A stretch of DNA of 64,000 nucleotides. It comes from Pontibacter vulgaris. Its GTDB lineage: Bacteria > Bacteroidota > Bacteroidia > Cytophagales > Hymenobacteraceae. Position 1 is the stretch's first letter, and every line of letters starts with the position of its first letter. Of this stretch, positions 17,703 through 26,909 are shown in pieces. Location: positions 186,001 through 250,000 of the forward strand of contig NZ_JAJVDH010000004.1 in assembly GCF_022758145.1 (NCBI RefSeq), read 5' to 3'. A program made the position numbers and the translations under genes. Under the pieces are notes generated by a model. The model was not told the origin of the DNA. It did no database searches and saw nothing but the letters and a program-made list of their open reading frames with translations.

Positions 17703-20700
17703 TTACTTCTGCTCCTCTTGTTTAGGTGTGCCGGTAGAATCCTGCTGCGCTGGCGTTGATGCAGGGGCCGCTTTATCGCCTCCCAGTTTTTCCAGCTTTT
17801 GCTTCGCTTCTGCTACTATTTCTTTCTCCGGAGAGTTTTCGATTATGGAGTTCAGCGTGGCACGCGCCTGGAATAGTTCGTTCTGTGCAGTATAGTTATC
17901 AGCTATAACCAGGAACGACTTGCCAAGCCAGTAATCATAGTTAGAGAACTTGTTGTTGTATTCGTAAGCCGCATCAAGCGACTCTTTATACTTCTTCTGT
18001 TTATAATATACTTCTGCTACCAGGTATTGCGCCTCGGCGCCATTAACATCCGAAGCAGTTTTGGCAGTCTCTTTAAATTCAGTTAGCGCCTGCTCCAGGT
18101 TACCCTCGCCGTAAGTAGATTTAGCACGGTATAACAAAGCCGTATTGAAAGCATTAAGCGCAGCATTTCCCTGGCTGATCAACTCGTTAGCAATTCGCTT
18201 GGAACCTGCATAATCGTTGGTTCGGTAGTAGCTCATCATTAAACCGGTAAGCGCTGTTTGCTGCTCTTTTCGGTTCGCAGCTACATCGCGCAGGCGGCTG
18301 TAATATTTAATAGATTCCGTATAGTTTTTGCCTTCATACTCCAAGTCAGCCACTTTCTGAATAGCGCGGTTCACATATTCAGACTTATTTTCAGCGATCA
18401 CCTCTTTCATGCGCTGCAAACCAGTTTCGCGGTTGTTCTGGCGCAGGTATGAATCTGCCAGGAAGTAGCGGGCATTGCTCGCATACGGGCTCTTGGCATA
18501 AGTTGTCAGATAGTTCTCGAACTTAGGAATTGCCTGAGCATATTTCTCACTGAAATACAGGGTCTTAGCTGCTTCAAATTCAATTGTTTCTAAAGCTGTG
18601 CTTTCAGGGTTTGATGATTTATATTTGGCCAGGTAAGTATCAAATTCTTCGCTTCTGTCCTGTGTGGCCAGCACTTCCTGTAAACTATAAAGTGCGCCGC
18701 TTGCTACCTTAGACGACGGATACTCATCCAGTACACGCTTAAAGTCTTCAATAGCTTCGTTATACTTTTTCAGGTTTGAGTTAGCAATTCCACGCTTGTG
18801 CAACGCATTTGGTACCAACTTGCTATCGGGGTTATTCTGTATAATAGAAGAAAAACCTGTAATGGCAGGCGCATAGCTACCTGCTTCAAAATCAAATAGT
18901 GCACGCTGATACTTGGCATCATCCGCATAGCGCGAATTCGGATACTGCTTCAGCATAGTTTGCAGGTTCTGAGATGCCTGATCAGTTTTGCCGCTTATAC
19001 CTAACACAACACTTTTCTGGAAGTAAGCATAATCCTTATCAGGAGAGTTGGATGCAATTACTTTGTCGTAAAGATCCAGCGCTTCGCCGTAATTTTTGCT
19101 CACATAGTAGCAGTCAGCCAGGCGCATGGTTGCATCATAGTAGTTGGCATCGCTTTTCGGAACAGCATTTACATAAGCCCTGAAATGTGTAAGCGCTTTA
19201 TCATATTGTTTCGTGTTATAATAGGCATAGCCAATACCGTAACGCGCCTTGGTGTAGTAATCAGATTTACCGGCACTGCTGTTACGGAACACGGCACCAT
19301 AACTATTAATGGCATCATCATAACGCTGCCCTACCGAAAAAGCCTCGCCCTTCACAAAATGACTGGCCGTGGTTACATCCTTGTCATAAGGGTATTGCAA
19401 CGATTTGTCCAGCATGGCTACTGCCGCCGGAAATTTGCTTTCGTTGAAAAGGTTTACTGCATGGTAATAGGTTACGCGCTGGTAAGTTTGCAGAATACGG
19501 TAACTTTTCTTCGGCATACTTTCGATATGGCGAATAGCTTCCGGGTAATTGTTTGAGTTGAAGTATGCTTCGCTGATCAGGTTGTCGGCTTCGTCGGCCT
19601 GGTCCGAATCAGGGAAATCCTTACCGAAATTAGCCAGCGCATTTATAACCTCGCGCAGGTTACCCAATTCATAACTTACCTGCGCATACTTTAGCGTAGC
19701 TGCTTCTGTAATGTCTTTATCCTGATCGTTTTTACGGGCCTGGTCAAAAGCTGTTAAAGCGAATTGCTTGTTGTTCTCGCGCAGGTAGCTAAGTCCTAAA
19801 TAGTAGGCTGCGTTCTGGCCAAGTGCACTTTTCTTAAGCGCTACTGCTTTAAAATTGGTAATAGCGTTTTTGTAATCGTTGTTCTTGTAATTAGTGAAAC
19901 CGATCTTATACTGCACTACTTCATCCAGGCTTTTCTTGCCTTCGGCAAACTGGTTAAAATATTTGGCAGCCGTTTTATACTCGCCACGCTGGTAATAAGC
20001 ATCGCCTACCAAAAGCGCTATCTCATCAGCCTGCTGTACTTTAGGCGTTTTAGCCAGCGCTGCCTCTCCATAACGAATTACCTCATATACATCGTTTTCC
20101 TTGTACAGAATTTCAGTAACCATGTAAGGCACGATCTGGGCATAAGCTTCGTTCTGTTCGGCAATCTTTAAATCTGCTTTGGCTGCGGCATAATCGCCAT
20201 TGCGATAAGCAATGTAACCGGCATAGTAGTTAGACGCATATGCAAAACGGTGCTCATCTTTGCGGAACCCGGAAGTTTTGTTCTTATCGAAGTATACTTT
20301 GGCATTCTTAAAATCCTTTGTAGCAAAATATGAATAGCCCAGTTTAAACTCGAGTTCTTTGTTTTGCTTTATACTTAGTAAATGTACCGGGGCACGTTTA
20401 AGATACTCCACTGCATTTTTGTAGTCTTTACGCTCGAAATAGTAAAGGCCCAGCTCGTAGTTTGCCGATGCAGTTTTGGGGTGAGAAGGGTATTTTTTAG
20501 TGAAGTTAAGTATAAGCTGTTCTGCATCGGGGTGCAGCAGGTATAAGCCACTGATAGCGTAGTAGTATTGTGCGTCGGCCGTTTTAGCATCATCTCCAAT
20601 CAGGTTTATATACTTTCTGAAAGCTTCCTGTGCCGAGCCATACTTGGCGCGGTCAAACAACTCAACGCCCTCATGGAAATACTTATCTTCAGAAGTGAAA

Positions 20701-20780
20701 ACCTGCGTGTGCTGTGCCGCTACAACATGCGAGCCACCAGCTAATACCGATGCAAGTGCTACTTTGTACGCTATCTTCAT
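17703..20780 (-). CDS. Large secreted tetratricopeptide repeat protein
   Basis: 1025 residues with an N-terminal signal peptide (MKIAYKVALASVLAGGSHVVAAQ) and about 20 TPR-like helical repeats from residue ~35 to ~985, for example KSDYYTKARYGIGYAYYNTKQYDKAL and GAEAQYLVAEVYYKQKKYKES. The tail is disordered (KAAPASTPAQQDSTGTPKQE). It is probably a periplasmic scaffold. In proteobacteria a periplasmic TPR protein (CpoB) belongs to the Tol-Pal operon; a similar role here is only an analogy from operon content. It is first in the operon, with a TAACTTTG promoter box about 110 bases upstream. Confidence 0.85.
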   Translation of the reverse strand: MKIAYKVALASVLAGGSHVVAAQHTQVFTSEDKYFHEGVELFDRAKYGSAQEAFRKYINLIGDDAKTADAQYYYAISGLYLLHPDAEQLILNFTKKYPSHPKTASANYELGLYYFERKDYKNAVEYLKRAPVHLLSIKQNKELEFKLGYSYFATKDFKNAKVYFDKNKTSGFRKDEHRFAYASNYYAGYIAYRNGDYAAAKADLKIAEQNEAYAQIVPYMVTEILYKENDVYEVIRYGEAALAKTPKVQQADEIALLVGDAYYQRGEYKTAAKYFNQFAEGKKSLDEVVQYKIGFTNYKNNDYKNAITNFKAVALKKSALGQNAAYYLGLSYLRENNKQFALTAFDQARKNDQDKDITEAATLKYAQVSYELGNLREVINALANFGKDFPDSDQADEADNLISEAYFNSNNYPEAIRHIESMPKKSYRILQTYQRVTYYHAVNLFNESKFPAAVAMLDKSLQYPYDKDVTTASHFVKGEAFSVGQRYDDAINSYGAVFRNSSAGKSDYYTKARYGIGYAYYNTKQYDKALTHFRAYVNAVPKSDANYYDATMRLADCYYVSKNYGEALDLYDKVIASNSPDKDYAYFQKSVVLGISGKTDQASQNLQTMLKQYPNSRYADDAKYQRALFDFEAGSYAPAITGFSSIIQNNPDSKLVPNALHKRGIANSNLKKYNEAIEDFKRVLDEYPSSKVASGALYSLQEVLATQDRSEEFDTYLAKYKSSNPESTALETIEFEAAKTLYFSEKYAQAIPKFENYLTTYAKSPYASNARYFLADSYLRQNNRETGLQRMKEVIAENKSEYVNRAIQKVADLEYEGKNYTESIKYYSRLRDVAANRKEQQTALTGLMMSYYRTNDYAGSKRIANELISQGNAALNAFNTALLYRAKSTYGEGNLEQALTEFKETAKTASDVNGAEAQYLVAEVYYKQKKYKESLDAAYEYNNKFSNYDYWLGKSFLVIADNYTAQNELFQARATLNSIIENSPEKEIVAEAKQKLEKLGGDKAAPASTPAQQDSTGTPKQEEQK

Positions 20781-20886
20781 ATTTTTATCTGTTTGCCCAT
20801 CTCGGGCACGTGTATCTTGTGTGTCTTGGTTAAGTATGAGCCGTTTTTATACATTGGCTATACTTTTCAGCCTTGTCGGCCAATCT

Positions 20887-20894
20887 CAAAGTTA
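20887..20894 (-). promoter_or_regulatory. Promoter -7 box for the TPR-to-trmB operon
   Basis: TAACTTTG on the minus strand matches TAnnTTTG and predicts a start near 20882, leaving a 5' leader of about 100 bases. No convincing -33 element is visible; the upstream region is a T-rich tract. Confidence 0.45.
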
Positions 20895-21013
20895 ATAAAA
20901 AAAAGAAAACTCATTGCCCCGGCATAACTGCACCGCAGCAACGGATCTTAAGTAATATTTATACAATGAGTACAGTTGGCTTTATATTGTACTGCCAGGT
21001 ATAAATTTTAAAA

Positions 21014-22060
21014 TCACGATGCCAGCGCACGCGGAACCGGGTGCAGAATCTTAAAAACCAGCTCTTTCAGTATATCGCCCTCCGACATATCACCCCCGGT
21101 TATACCTTTCACCTGCAGGTCGGCTACCCGAATAAAATGGATGATATCAACGGTGCGTTGCCCCGGATAAGCACGAAGGGCATGCATGTACTCTTTTACC
21201 AGGAATCCTTTATTACCCAACTCCTTGCGTATGCCTGGCTCCGACTTATCTTTTGCCATGTGCAAGCACAAAAGCTTGGTGAAGAACGAAAACAGCAGCG
21301 ACAGGTTCGGGATAAGCGGATTGTTTTTAGGATTGGCCTCGAAATACTGGATAATACGGTTTGCTTTCAGAGCATCCTGCGCAATAAGTGCCGACTGTAA
21401 CTCAAAAATATTGTACTCCTTGCTGATGCCTACATTCTCCTGCACCACGCGCTCATCTATAGGCTGTCCTGGTTGCAGGTTTATCAGCAGTTTATCAATT
21501 TCATTAGCCAGGCGGGTCAGGTCAGAACCAATAAACTCGCTCAGCATGGTTACTGCCTGCGGCGTCGCTTTCAGGCTCTTCGACTTGATATAGCTTGTCA
21601 CCCAGGCCGGCACCTGGTTATCGTAAAGTTTTTTTGTAGTGAGAAGTATAGCGTGTTTGTTTACTGCTTTTGCCAGCGCCTTGCGCCCATCCAATGATTT
21701 ATGTTTGTGGCAGAAAACAAGTATAGTTGATGGCAGCGGATTCTGGAGATAGGCTTCGAGCTGTTTCATGCCTTCTTCCTTCTCTATATCCAGTATACTT
21801 TGGGCCTCTTTTACAATTACTACTTGTCGCTCGGCCATCATCGGGAAACGCTTGGCCTGCAGCAGCACCGTGCTAACGTCTACATCCTTTCCATAGATCA
21901 CCACCTGGTTAAAGCCTTTTTCGTGCTCCTGCAGCGCATGGGCTTCTATGTAATCGGCAATCAGGTCAATATAGTATGGCTCTTCGCCCTGCAGGAAATA
22001 TATAGGTGCGAACTGGCGTTTTTTAAGCTGTTCTAGTATGCCTTCGGGTGTGTGCGACAT
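21014..22060 (-). CDS. holA: DNA polymerase III delta subunit HolA
   Basis: 348 residues from the ATG at 22060 (MSHTPEGILEQL); the longer frame begins with TTG. Delta opens the sliding clamp in the clamp-loader complex. HolA features: APIYFLQGEEPYYIDLIADYI near the start, FPMMAERQVVIVKEAQ (the beta-clamp-contact region), PLPSTILVFCHKHKSLDGRKALAK, SEFIGSDLTRLANEIDKLLI and the collar domain with the NPLIPNLSLLFSFFTKLLCL stretch. It stands alone, 230 bases from the TPR operon. Confidence 0.92.
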   Translation of the reverse strand: MSHTPEGILEQLKKRQFAPIYFLQGEEPYYIDLIADYIEAHALQEHEKGFNQVVIYGKDVDVSTVLLQAKRFPMMAERQVVIVKEAQSILDIEKEEGMKQLEAYLQNPLPSTILVFCHKHKSLDGRKALAKAVNKHAILLTTKKLYDNQVPAWVTSYIKSKSLKATPQAVTMLSEFIGSDLTRLANEIDKLLINLQPGQPIDERVVQENVGISKEYNIFELQSALIAQDALKANRIIQYFEANPKNNPLIPNLSLLFSFFTKLLCLHMAKDKSEPGIRKELGNKGFLVKEYMHALRAYPGQRTVDIIHFIRVADLQVKGITGGDMSEGDILKELVFKILHPVPRALAS

Positions 22061-22256
22061 CAGTTGCAATAGGTTAAGGTAAAATAAGGCGAGTCAGGAA
22101 GTTATACTTCGGCAGTAATATTTATACTTCCTGCGCCACCTCTCTCCTACAAATTTAACCCACTGCAGCCAAACTCAAAGTATAAATCCTGATAATTGAT
22201 AAAGTATAGTTTCTTTTCAGGATTTATGCTGATACCAAGTATAAGCCGCTGAAAGC

Positions 22257-22640
22257 CTAGAGCACCAGTTCTGTATGCAGATGTGTAAGCATCTTTTGGG
22301 CATCATCACACAAGCCAGGGTGTACAGGCGATGTTTGCACGATAGTACTCCGGGCTGCTGTTAACCAGCGGAAACGCTCTGAAATTGATAACTGTCCGAT
22401 CGTGCCGCCTTCTTTTCGGCCTGCACAGATCTTCTCGAAAGCCTGAAGGCGCGCTTTGAGTTCCTGGATGTCCAGATCTCCTGCAAAGGCGTTCAATCGG
22501 TTCTCGTTGAGTTCGTAAACAGTTTGCAGAAACCCAAGGCTACGGCAATACAGAATTACGCCCACATTCATGAATTCTTCACGCTCTACCCGCGGAACCA
22601 CACGGATTACGGCATACTCAAATAAGTGCTTTTCTTGCAT
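22257..22640 (-). CDS. DUF3037 family protein
   Basis: 127 residues from the ATG at 22640 (MQEKHLFEYAVIRVVPRVEREEF). The motif YAVIRVVPRVEREEFMNVGVIL with RFRWLTAARSTIVQTSPVHPG is characteristic of DUF3037. The biochemical role is unknown. The start lies inside the upstream kinase-like gene (23-base overlap, 22618-22640), so the two are translationally coupled. This pairing with a HipA-like kinase suggests that the proteins act together. Confidence 0.85.
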   Translation of the reverse strand: MQEKHLFEYAVIRVVPRVEREEFMNVGVILYCRSLGFLQTVYELNENRLNAFAGDLDIQELKARLQAFEKICAGRKEGGTIGQLSISERFRWLTAARSTIVQTSPVHPGLCDDAQKMLTHLHTELVL

Positions 22641-23433
22641 GCTGCGCTTCTTTGACAAAAATTTCTGAATGGGCAATACGGGTATTTAAAAAATAGGCAT
22701 AAGCCTGTCGGTGTTCTTCTGCAGTAGCAAAAGGCGACTCTTCTCCAGCGAGCCATGCATCCGGGATAAGCGATACTATACTTTGGATCACTTCCGGGCC
22801 AAGTATACTTCTGAATTCGGCATCAATGGCTTCCAGTTCGCTGGCCTGAGGCAGCAGCACGTGATCTTTTATAGGTGCAAATGGCCGCTTAGCCTGTTCT
22901 TCCCAGTTAGTCCAGGAGTGATGAAAGTATAAAGAGGCTCCATGGTCTATCAGCCATAGTTGCTTGTGCCACATCAGCATATTGGTATTGCGGGCAGTGC
23001 GGTCAACGTTGGTAACCAGGCAATCGAGCCATACTATCTGGGAGGCCAGTTTTGCGTCAATGGTTGTAACCAGGGCATCGTAGGTGATGGCGCCGGTAAG
23101 GTAATGAAGCGCCAGGTTCAGGCCTTCGCTGGCACGCAGTAAGTCCTGAATTTCCTCGTCAGGTTCGGTCCGGCCAAAGGCTTCGTCCAGGTTCACAAAC
23201 ACGATTTCAGGCACCCTAAACCCAAGCGCACGGGCAATTTCACCGGAAATGATTTCAGCAATAAGCGCTTTTACTCCCTGGCCGGCTCCCCTGAACTTCA
23301 GTACATACATGAACTCATCGTCTGCTTCCACTATGGCAGGCAAAGAGCCGCCCTCCCGCAGGGGCGTCACATAGCGGGTTACATTAACTGTTCTTAATTC
23401 TGGCGGATTATACTTCATAGTTGAGTTAATCAT
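22618..23433 (-). CDS. HipA-like kinase domain protein
   Basis: 271 residues. It resembles the short HipA-type kinases: Lys46 in YVLKFRGAGQG (ATP Lys and glycine loop), a helix with GEIARALGFRVPEIVFV, the catalytic loop NVDRTARNTN (Asp144, Asn149) and a DHG metal motif at 163-165 in place of DFG. The N-terminal HipA subdomain and any HipB-like antitoxin are missing, so it is not an ordinary HipBA toxin-antitoxin pair. It overlaps the DUF3037 gene. Known HipA kinases phosphorylate translation factors, but the substrate here is unknown. Confidence 0.8.
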   Translation of the reverse strand: MINSTMKYNPPELRTVNVTRYVTPLREGGSLPAIVEADDEFMYVLKFRGAGQGVKALIAEIISGEIARALGFRVPEIVFVNLDEAFGRTEPDEEIQDLLRASEGLNLALHYLTGAITYDALVTTIDAKLASQIVWLDCLVTNVDRTARNTNMLMWHKQLWLIDHGASLYFHHSWTNWEEQAKRPFAPIKDHVLLPQASELEAIDAEFRSILGPEVIQSIVSLIPDAWLAGEESPFATAEEHRQAYAYFLNTRIAHSEIFVKEAQHARKALI

Positions 23434-23555
23434 ACTATATACTTCCTCGGATAAGCCATTTCAGGCTAATCCGGTTTGAAACGGAAGTCGGGTAAAAAAG
23501 CTTCAAATACAGTCTTTATTTATACTTGTATCTGAAATTCAGGTAGAGGACAATT

Positions 23556-24857
23556 CTACAATACCAACGCCATTATGGCAAAAATATCTATTATCCAGAG
23601 GGCCAGGCTAATTTCTTTTGGCTTACCGGAAACCAGTTTTAAAGCGGTCCAACTCAGGAAACCCCAGATAATACCCTGCGTTATAGAATAAGTAAACGGA
23701 ATAAGCACCATTGCCAGAAAAGCAGGAATTGCCTCATCAAGCTCTGTCCAGTTAATTTTAGTTACAGGGCGCACCATAAAAACTCCAACCAGCACCAGAG
23801 CCGGTGCTGTAGCAATTGGCGGAATAATAGAAAGCAACGGTGCCAGGAAAAGGAATGGCAGGAAAAGCAAGCCACCCACAACAGCCGTTAAGCCGGTACG
23901 GCCGCCCGCCTCAATACCTACCGCAGACTCTACATAAGCAGTACCAGGACTTGAGCCTACCAGTCCAGCCAGTGTAGTTGCAACCGCATCAGTAGTTAAC
24001 GATTGTTTTACGTTTCTCGGCTCACCGTTTTCATCCATTAGGTTTGCCGCTTCTGCCAGCCCTACAAACGTTGAAATACTATCAAACATATCCGTGAAAA
24101 CGAAAGCAAATATCACCGGAATAACCGAAAACTGTAAAGAGTTTACCAGATCTAACTGCATTACCAGGCTGAAATCTGGTGAAGACAAAAGACCTTTCCA
24201 GTGTATGAGGGGCTCCATGTCTGTAGCCCACCAGCGACCTAACGGATAAGCTGCCAGTGTAGTAAAAATGATCCCTATCAGCATGGCTCCTTTCACATTT
24301 TTCACCAAAAGTACAGCCGTAAGTAAAAGGCCTACCAGAAATGTGAGCAATGCCGGGTTCATAGGACTAATACCGATAATAGTAGCCGGGTTAGCAACTA
24401 TAAACTTGGCGTTAGCAAAACCGATTAAACAGATAAACAAGCCTATACCTGCCGCAATAGCAAAACGCAACGGCCGCGGAATAGCCCGAACAATATGCGT
24501 TCGAATATTAAATACCGAAAGTATGAGAAAGACTATACCAGACCAGAATACAGCTCCCAGCGCAACCTGCCAGCTTATGCCCATACCTAATACCGCTGAA
24601 TAGGTAAAAAAAGCATTCAGGCCCATGCCAGGAGCAACCAAAATCGGGTTGCGGGCATAAAGCCCCATCATCACGCTGCTAAAAAAAGACACCAGAACTG
24701 TAGCTGTCAGTACTCCTGAAAAAGGCATACCCGCCTGGCTTAAAATGCTGGGGTTAACTACAATAATGTAGGCCGTAGCCAGAAAAGAAGAAACACCCGC
24801 TATAATTTCAGTATGGATGTTGGTACCGTTCTTTTTCAGTTCAAAGTATGATTCCAT
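23556..24857 (-). CDS. NCS2 family purine permease
   Basis: 433 residues, almost entirely hydrophobic with 12-14 membrane helices. It matches the AdeP/GhxP/PbuG branch of NCS2 nucleobase:proton symporters: FELKKNGTNIHTEIIAGVSSFLATAYIIVVNP at the start, VAPGMGLNAFFTYS (helix 3), FVFTDMFDSISTFVGLAE and GSSPGTAYVESAVGIEAGGRTGLTAVV. These carry the residues that bind purine in the family. Adenine, guanine or hypoxanthine are the likely substrates; sequence alone does not decide. No purine riboswitch could be recognised upstream. Single gene. Confidence 0.93.
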   Translation of the reverse strand: MESYFELKKNGTNIHTEIIAGVSSFLATAYIIVVNPSILSQAGMPFSGVLTATVLVSFFSSVMMGLYARNPILVAPGMGLNAFFTYSAVLGMGISWQVALGAVFWSGIVFLILSVFNIRTHIVRAIPRPLRFAIAAGIGLFICLIGFANAKFIVANPATIIGISPMNPALLTFLVGLLLTAVLLVKNVKGAMLIGIIFTTLAAYPLGRWWATDMEPLIHWKGLLSSPDFSLVMQLDLVNSLQFSVIPVIFAFVFTDMFDSISTFVGLAEAANLMDENGEPRNVKQSLTTDAVATTLAGLVGSSPGTAYVESAVGIEAGGRTGLTAVVGGLLFLPFLFLAPLLSIIPPIATAPALVLVGVFMVRPVTKINWTELDEAIPAFLAMVLIPFTYSITQGIIWGFLSWTALKLVSGKPKEISLALWIIDIFAIMALVL

Positions 24858-25190
24858 TCGGAGTTAGTATGAAAACGTGGAGCCGCCTTAAAAATCGCAG
24901 CCAATAGTGAAGCTTGAAATTAATAAAAAAGCATAACAATGATTTCGGCAAATTTCCAATTACCGTTTTCAGGATAACTACTTTCTTATTCTAATATTTT
25001 AACCCTATAAATTACCGCTATAAAACAATTCATACAGTTAAGATTCATTCAGCAATAGTACGCCATCACACGATTTTATTTCCTACGTCATCATCAAAGG
25101 CATCTCGCAGTAAAATCATCGTATAAACTGTATTCCTTCAAAAGGTGCCCCGTATTTAACTAAAAGGGCATTACTAACAATGTATGAACT
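24858..25190. other. Divergent intergenic region, no gene seen
   Basis: 333 bases between the divergent purine permease and mqo. It must hold promoters for both, yet no exact TAnnTTTG box stands out. No open frame, riboswitch fold or repeat was recognised. Notably, the AAGTATA heptamer common elsewhere is absent here. Confidence 0.5.
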
Positions 25191-26708
25191 ATGATTTTAA
25201 AAGATAAAGCAACTGCAACTAGCCCGGATGTTATCCTGATTGGTGCCGGCATTATGAGTGCTACCCTTGGCATGATGCTGAAAGAACTACACCCCGGCAT
25301 TACAATTGATATTTATGAGCGCCTGGATGTTGCCGCCGCTGAAAGCTCAGATGCCTGGAACAATGCCGGAACCGGCCACTCCGCTTTTTGTGAATTAAAT
25401 TATACCCCTGAATTGCCTGATGGCTCTATCGACACATCAAAAGCAGTAAAAATTGCCGAATCGTTTGAAGTGTCGCGGCAGTTCTGGGCTTACCTCATAC
25501 AACAGGAACACATTGCCTTACCAGAAGATTTTATCAGAAGTATACCCCACATGAGCTTTGTTTGGGGGCAGGAGAATGTAAACTTTCTGAAGAAAAGGCA
25601 TGAAGCACTAACCAGTTGCCACCTTTTTAAAGGTATGGAATACTCTGAAGATCCTGACCAGCTGAAGGAATGGATGCCACTCACCATGGAGAGTCGTAAT
25701 CCGGCTGAGCAGGTTGCCGCAACCCGCATGGAAATTGGTACCGATGTAAATTTTGGGGCATTAACCCGAAGTATGTTCAATCAGTTAAAGAAAATGGAAG
25801 GTATAAACCTCTATTTTAACCACGAAGTTCGCAAAATACGTCGCATGTCAGATGGCAGTTGGCGCATAAAAGTGAAAGACCGGACAAAGGGAGAAAAAAG
25901 AAAAGTTTATACCCAGTTTGTGTTTATAGGTGCCGGAGGCGGATCCTTACCCTTGCTTATGAAATCGGACATTCCGGAAGGAGAAGGTTATGGTGGCTTT
26001 CCAGTTGGCGGGCAATGGCTTAAATGTGTGAACCCTGCCGTAATCGAAAAACACCAGGCTAAAGTATACGGCAAGGCTTCTGTTGGCTCTCCTCCCATGT
26101 CGGTGCCGCACCTGGATACCCGGTATATTAATGGTAAAAAAGAATTGCTTTTTGGGCCCTATGCTGGTTTTTCTACCAGGTTCCTTAAAAATGGCTCCTT
26201 ATTCGATCTGCCGTTCTCGGTAAGCCCTACTAACCTGCGCCCCATGGTAGCGGCTGGTATAAAAAATATTCCGCTTACACAGTACCTCATTAACCAGGTG
26301 CGGCAATCGCCGGAAGACCGGTTGGCTTCGTTGCGGGATTATTACCCGAATGCCCGGGCAGAAGACTGGGAACTGGAAATAGCAGGGCAACGTGTGCAGG
26401 TAATCAAAAAAGATCCGAAACAGGGTGGTGTACTTGAATTCGGGACTGAAATGGTAAGCGCCTCGGATGGCTCGCTGGCCGCACTGCTCGGTGCCTCTCC
26501 GGGCGCTTCTACCGCGGCTTCTATTATGCTGGAACTACTTGAACGCTGCTTTCCCGAGCATATGAACTCGCAGCAATGGCAGGAAAAAATTAAACAGATG
26601 ATCCCTTCCTATGGCCAGTCGCTGGCAAAAGATGCAGCTTTACTGGAAAGAGTACGCACCTGGACATGTGAAGTACTGGGGTTAGAATACAAAGAGCTAC
26701 TAAAGTAA
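25191..26708 (+). CDS. mqo: Malate:quinone oxidoreductase
   Basis: 505 residues, the normal size of this FAD-dependent peripheral membrane enzyme, which oxidises malate to oxaloacetate and passes electrons to quinone. The FAD motif is [17 protein letters not shown] at ~14-30, followed by the family-specific [66 protein letters not shown] and the C-terminal [29 protein letters not shown]. It can replace or complement soluble malate dehydrogenase in the TCA cycle. Single gene. Confidence 0.97.
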   Translation: MILKDKATATSPDVILIGAGIMSATLGMMLKELHPGITIDIYERLDVAAAESSDAWNNAGTGHSAFCELNYTPELPDGSIDTSKAVKIAESFEVSRQFWAYLIQQEHIALPEDFIRSIPHMSFVWGQENVNFLKKRHEALTSCHLFKGMEYSEDPDQLKEWMPLTMESRNPAEQVAATRMEIGTDVNFGALTRSMFNQLKKMEGINLYFNHEVRKIRRMSDGSWRIKVKDRTKGEKRKVYTQFVFIGAGGGSLPLLMKSDIPEGEGYGGFPVGGQWLKCVNPAVIEKHQAKVYGKASVGSPPMSVPHLDTRYINGKKELLFGPYAGFSTRFLKNGSLFDLPFSVSPTNLRPMVAAGIKNIPLTQYLINQVRQSPEDRLASLRDYYPNARAEDWELEIAGQRVQVIKKDPKQGGVLEFGTEMVSASDGSLAALLGASPGASTAASIMLELLERCFPEHMNSQQWQEKIKQMIPSYGQSLAKDAALLERVRTWTCEVLGLEYKELLK

Positions 26709-26722
26709 AAACAGTAACTAAC

Positions 26723-26775
26723 TATACTTGAGGAAGGTGCATTTAATTTAATGTAATGTACTCTCCTCAAGTATA
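26723..26775. repeat. Inverted repeat built on the AAGTATA motif
   Basis: TATACTTGAGGA (26723-26734) and TCCTCAAGTATA (26764-26775) are perfect 12-base complements around a 29-base loop, just after mqo. It might end mqo transcription, but no T run follows on the plus strand. Each arm carries the over-represented heptamer. Confidence 0.5.
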
Positions 26776-26876
26776 AAAATGCTTACCCAGCCTCAAAACC
26801 TCAATTTATACTTTAGAATTAACAGCAATACCCCACATCATTATTCAACGGCCCCACTAATCTGCCAACTCTTTTT

Positions 26877-26884
26877 TATATTTG
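26877..26884 (+). promoter_or_regulatory. Promoter -7 box for tyrS
   Basis: TATATTTG matches TAnnTTTG and predicts a start near 26889, about 20 bases before the ATG at 26910. No -33 element was recognised. Confidence 0.45.
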
Positions 26885-26909
26885 CCCTGAACAGACGATT
26901 TAGGCTTAC

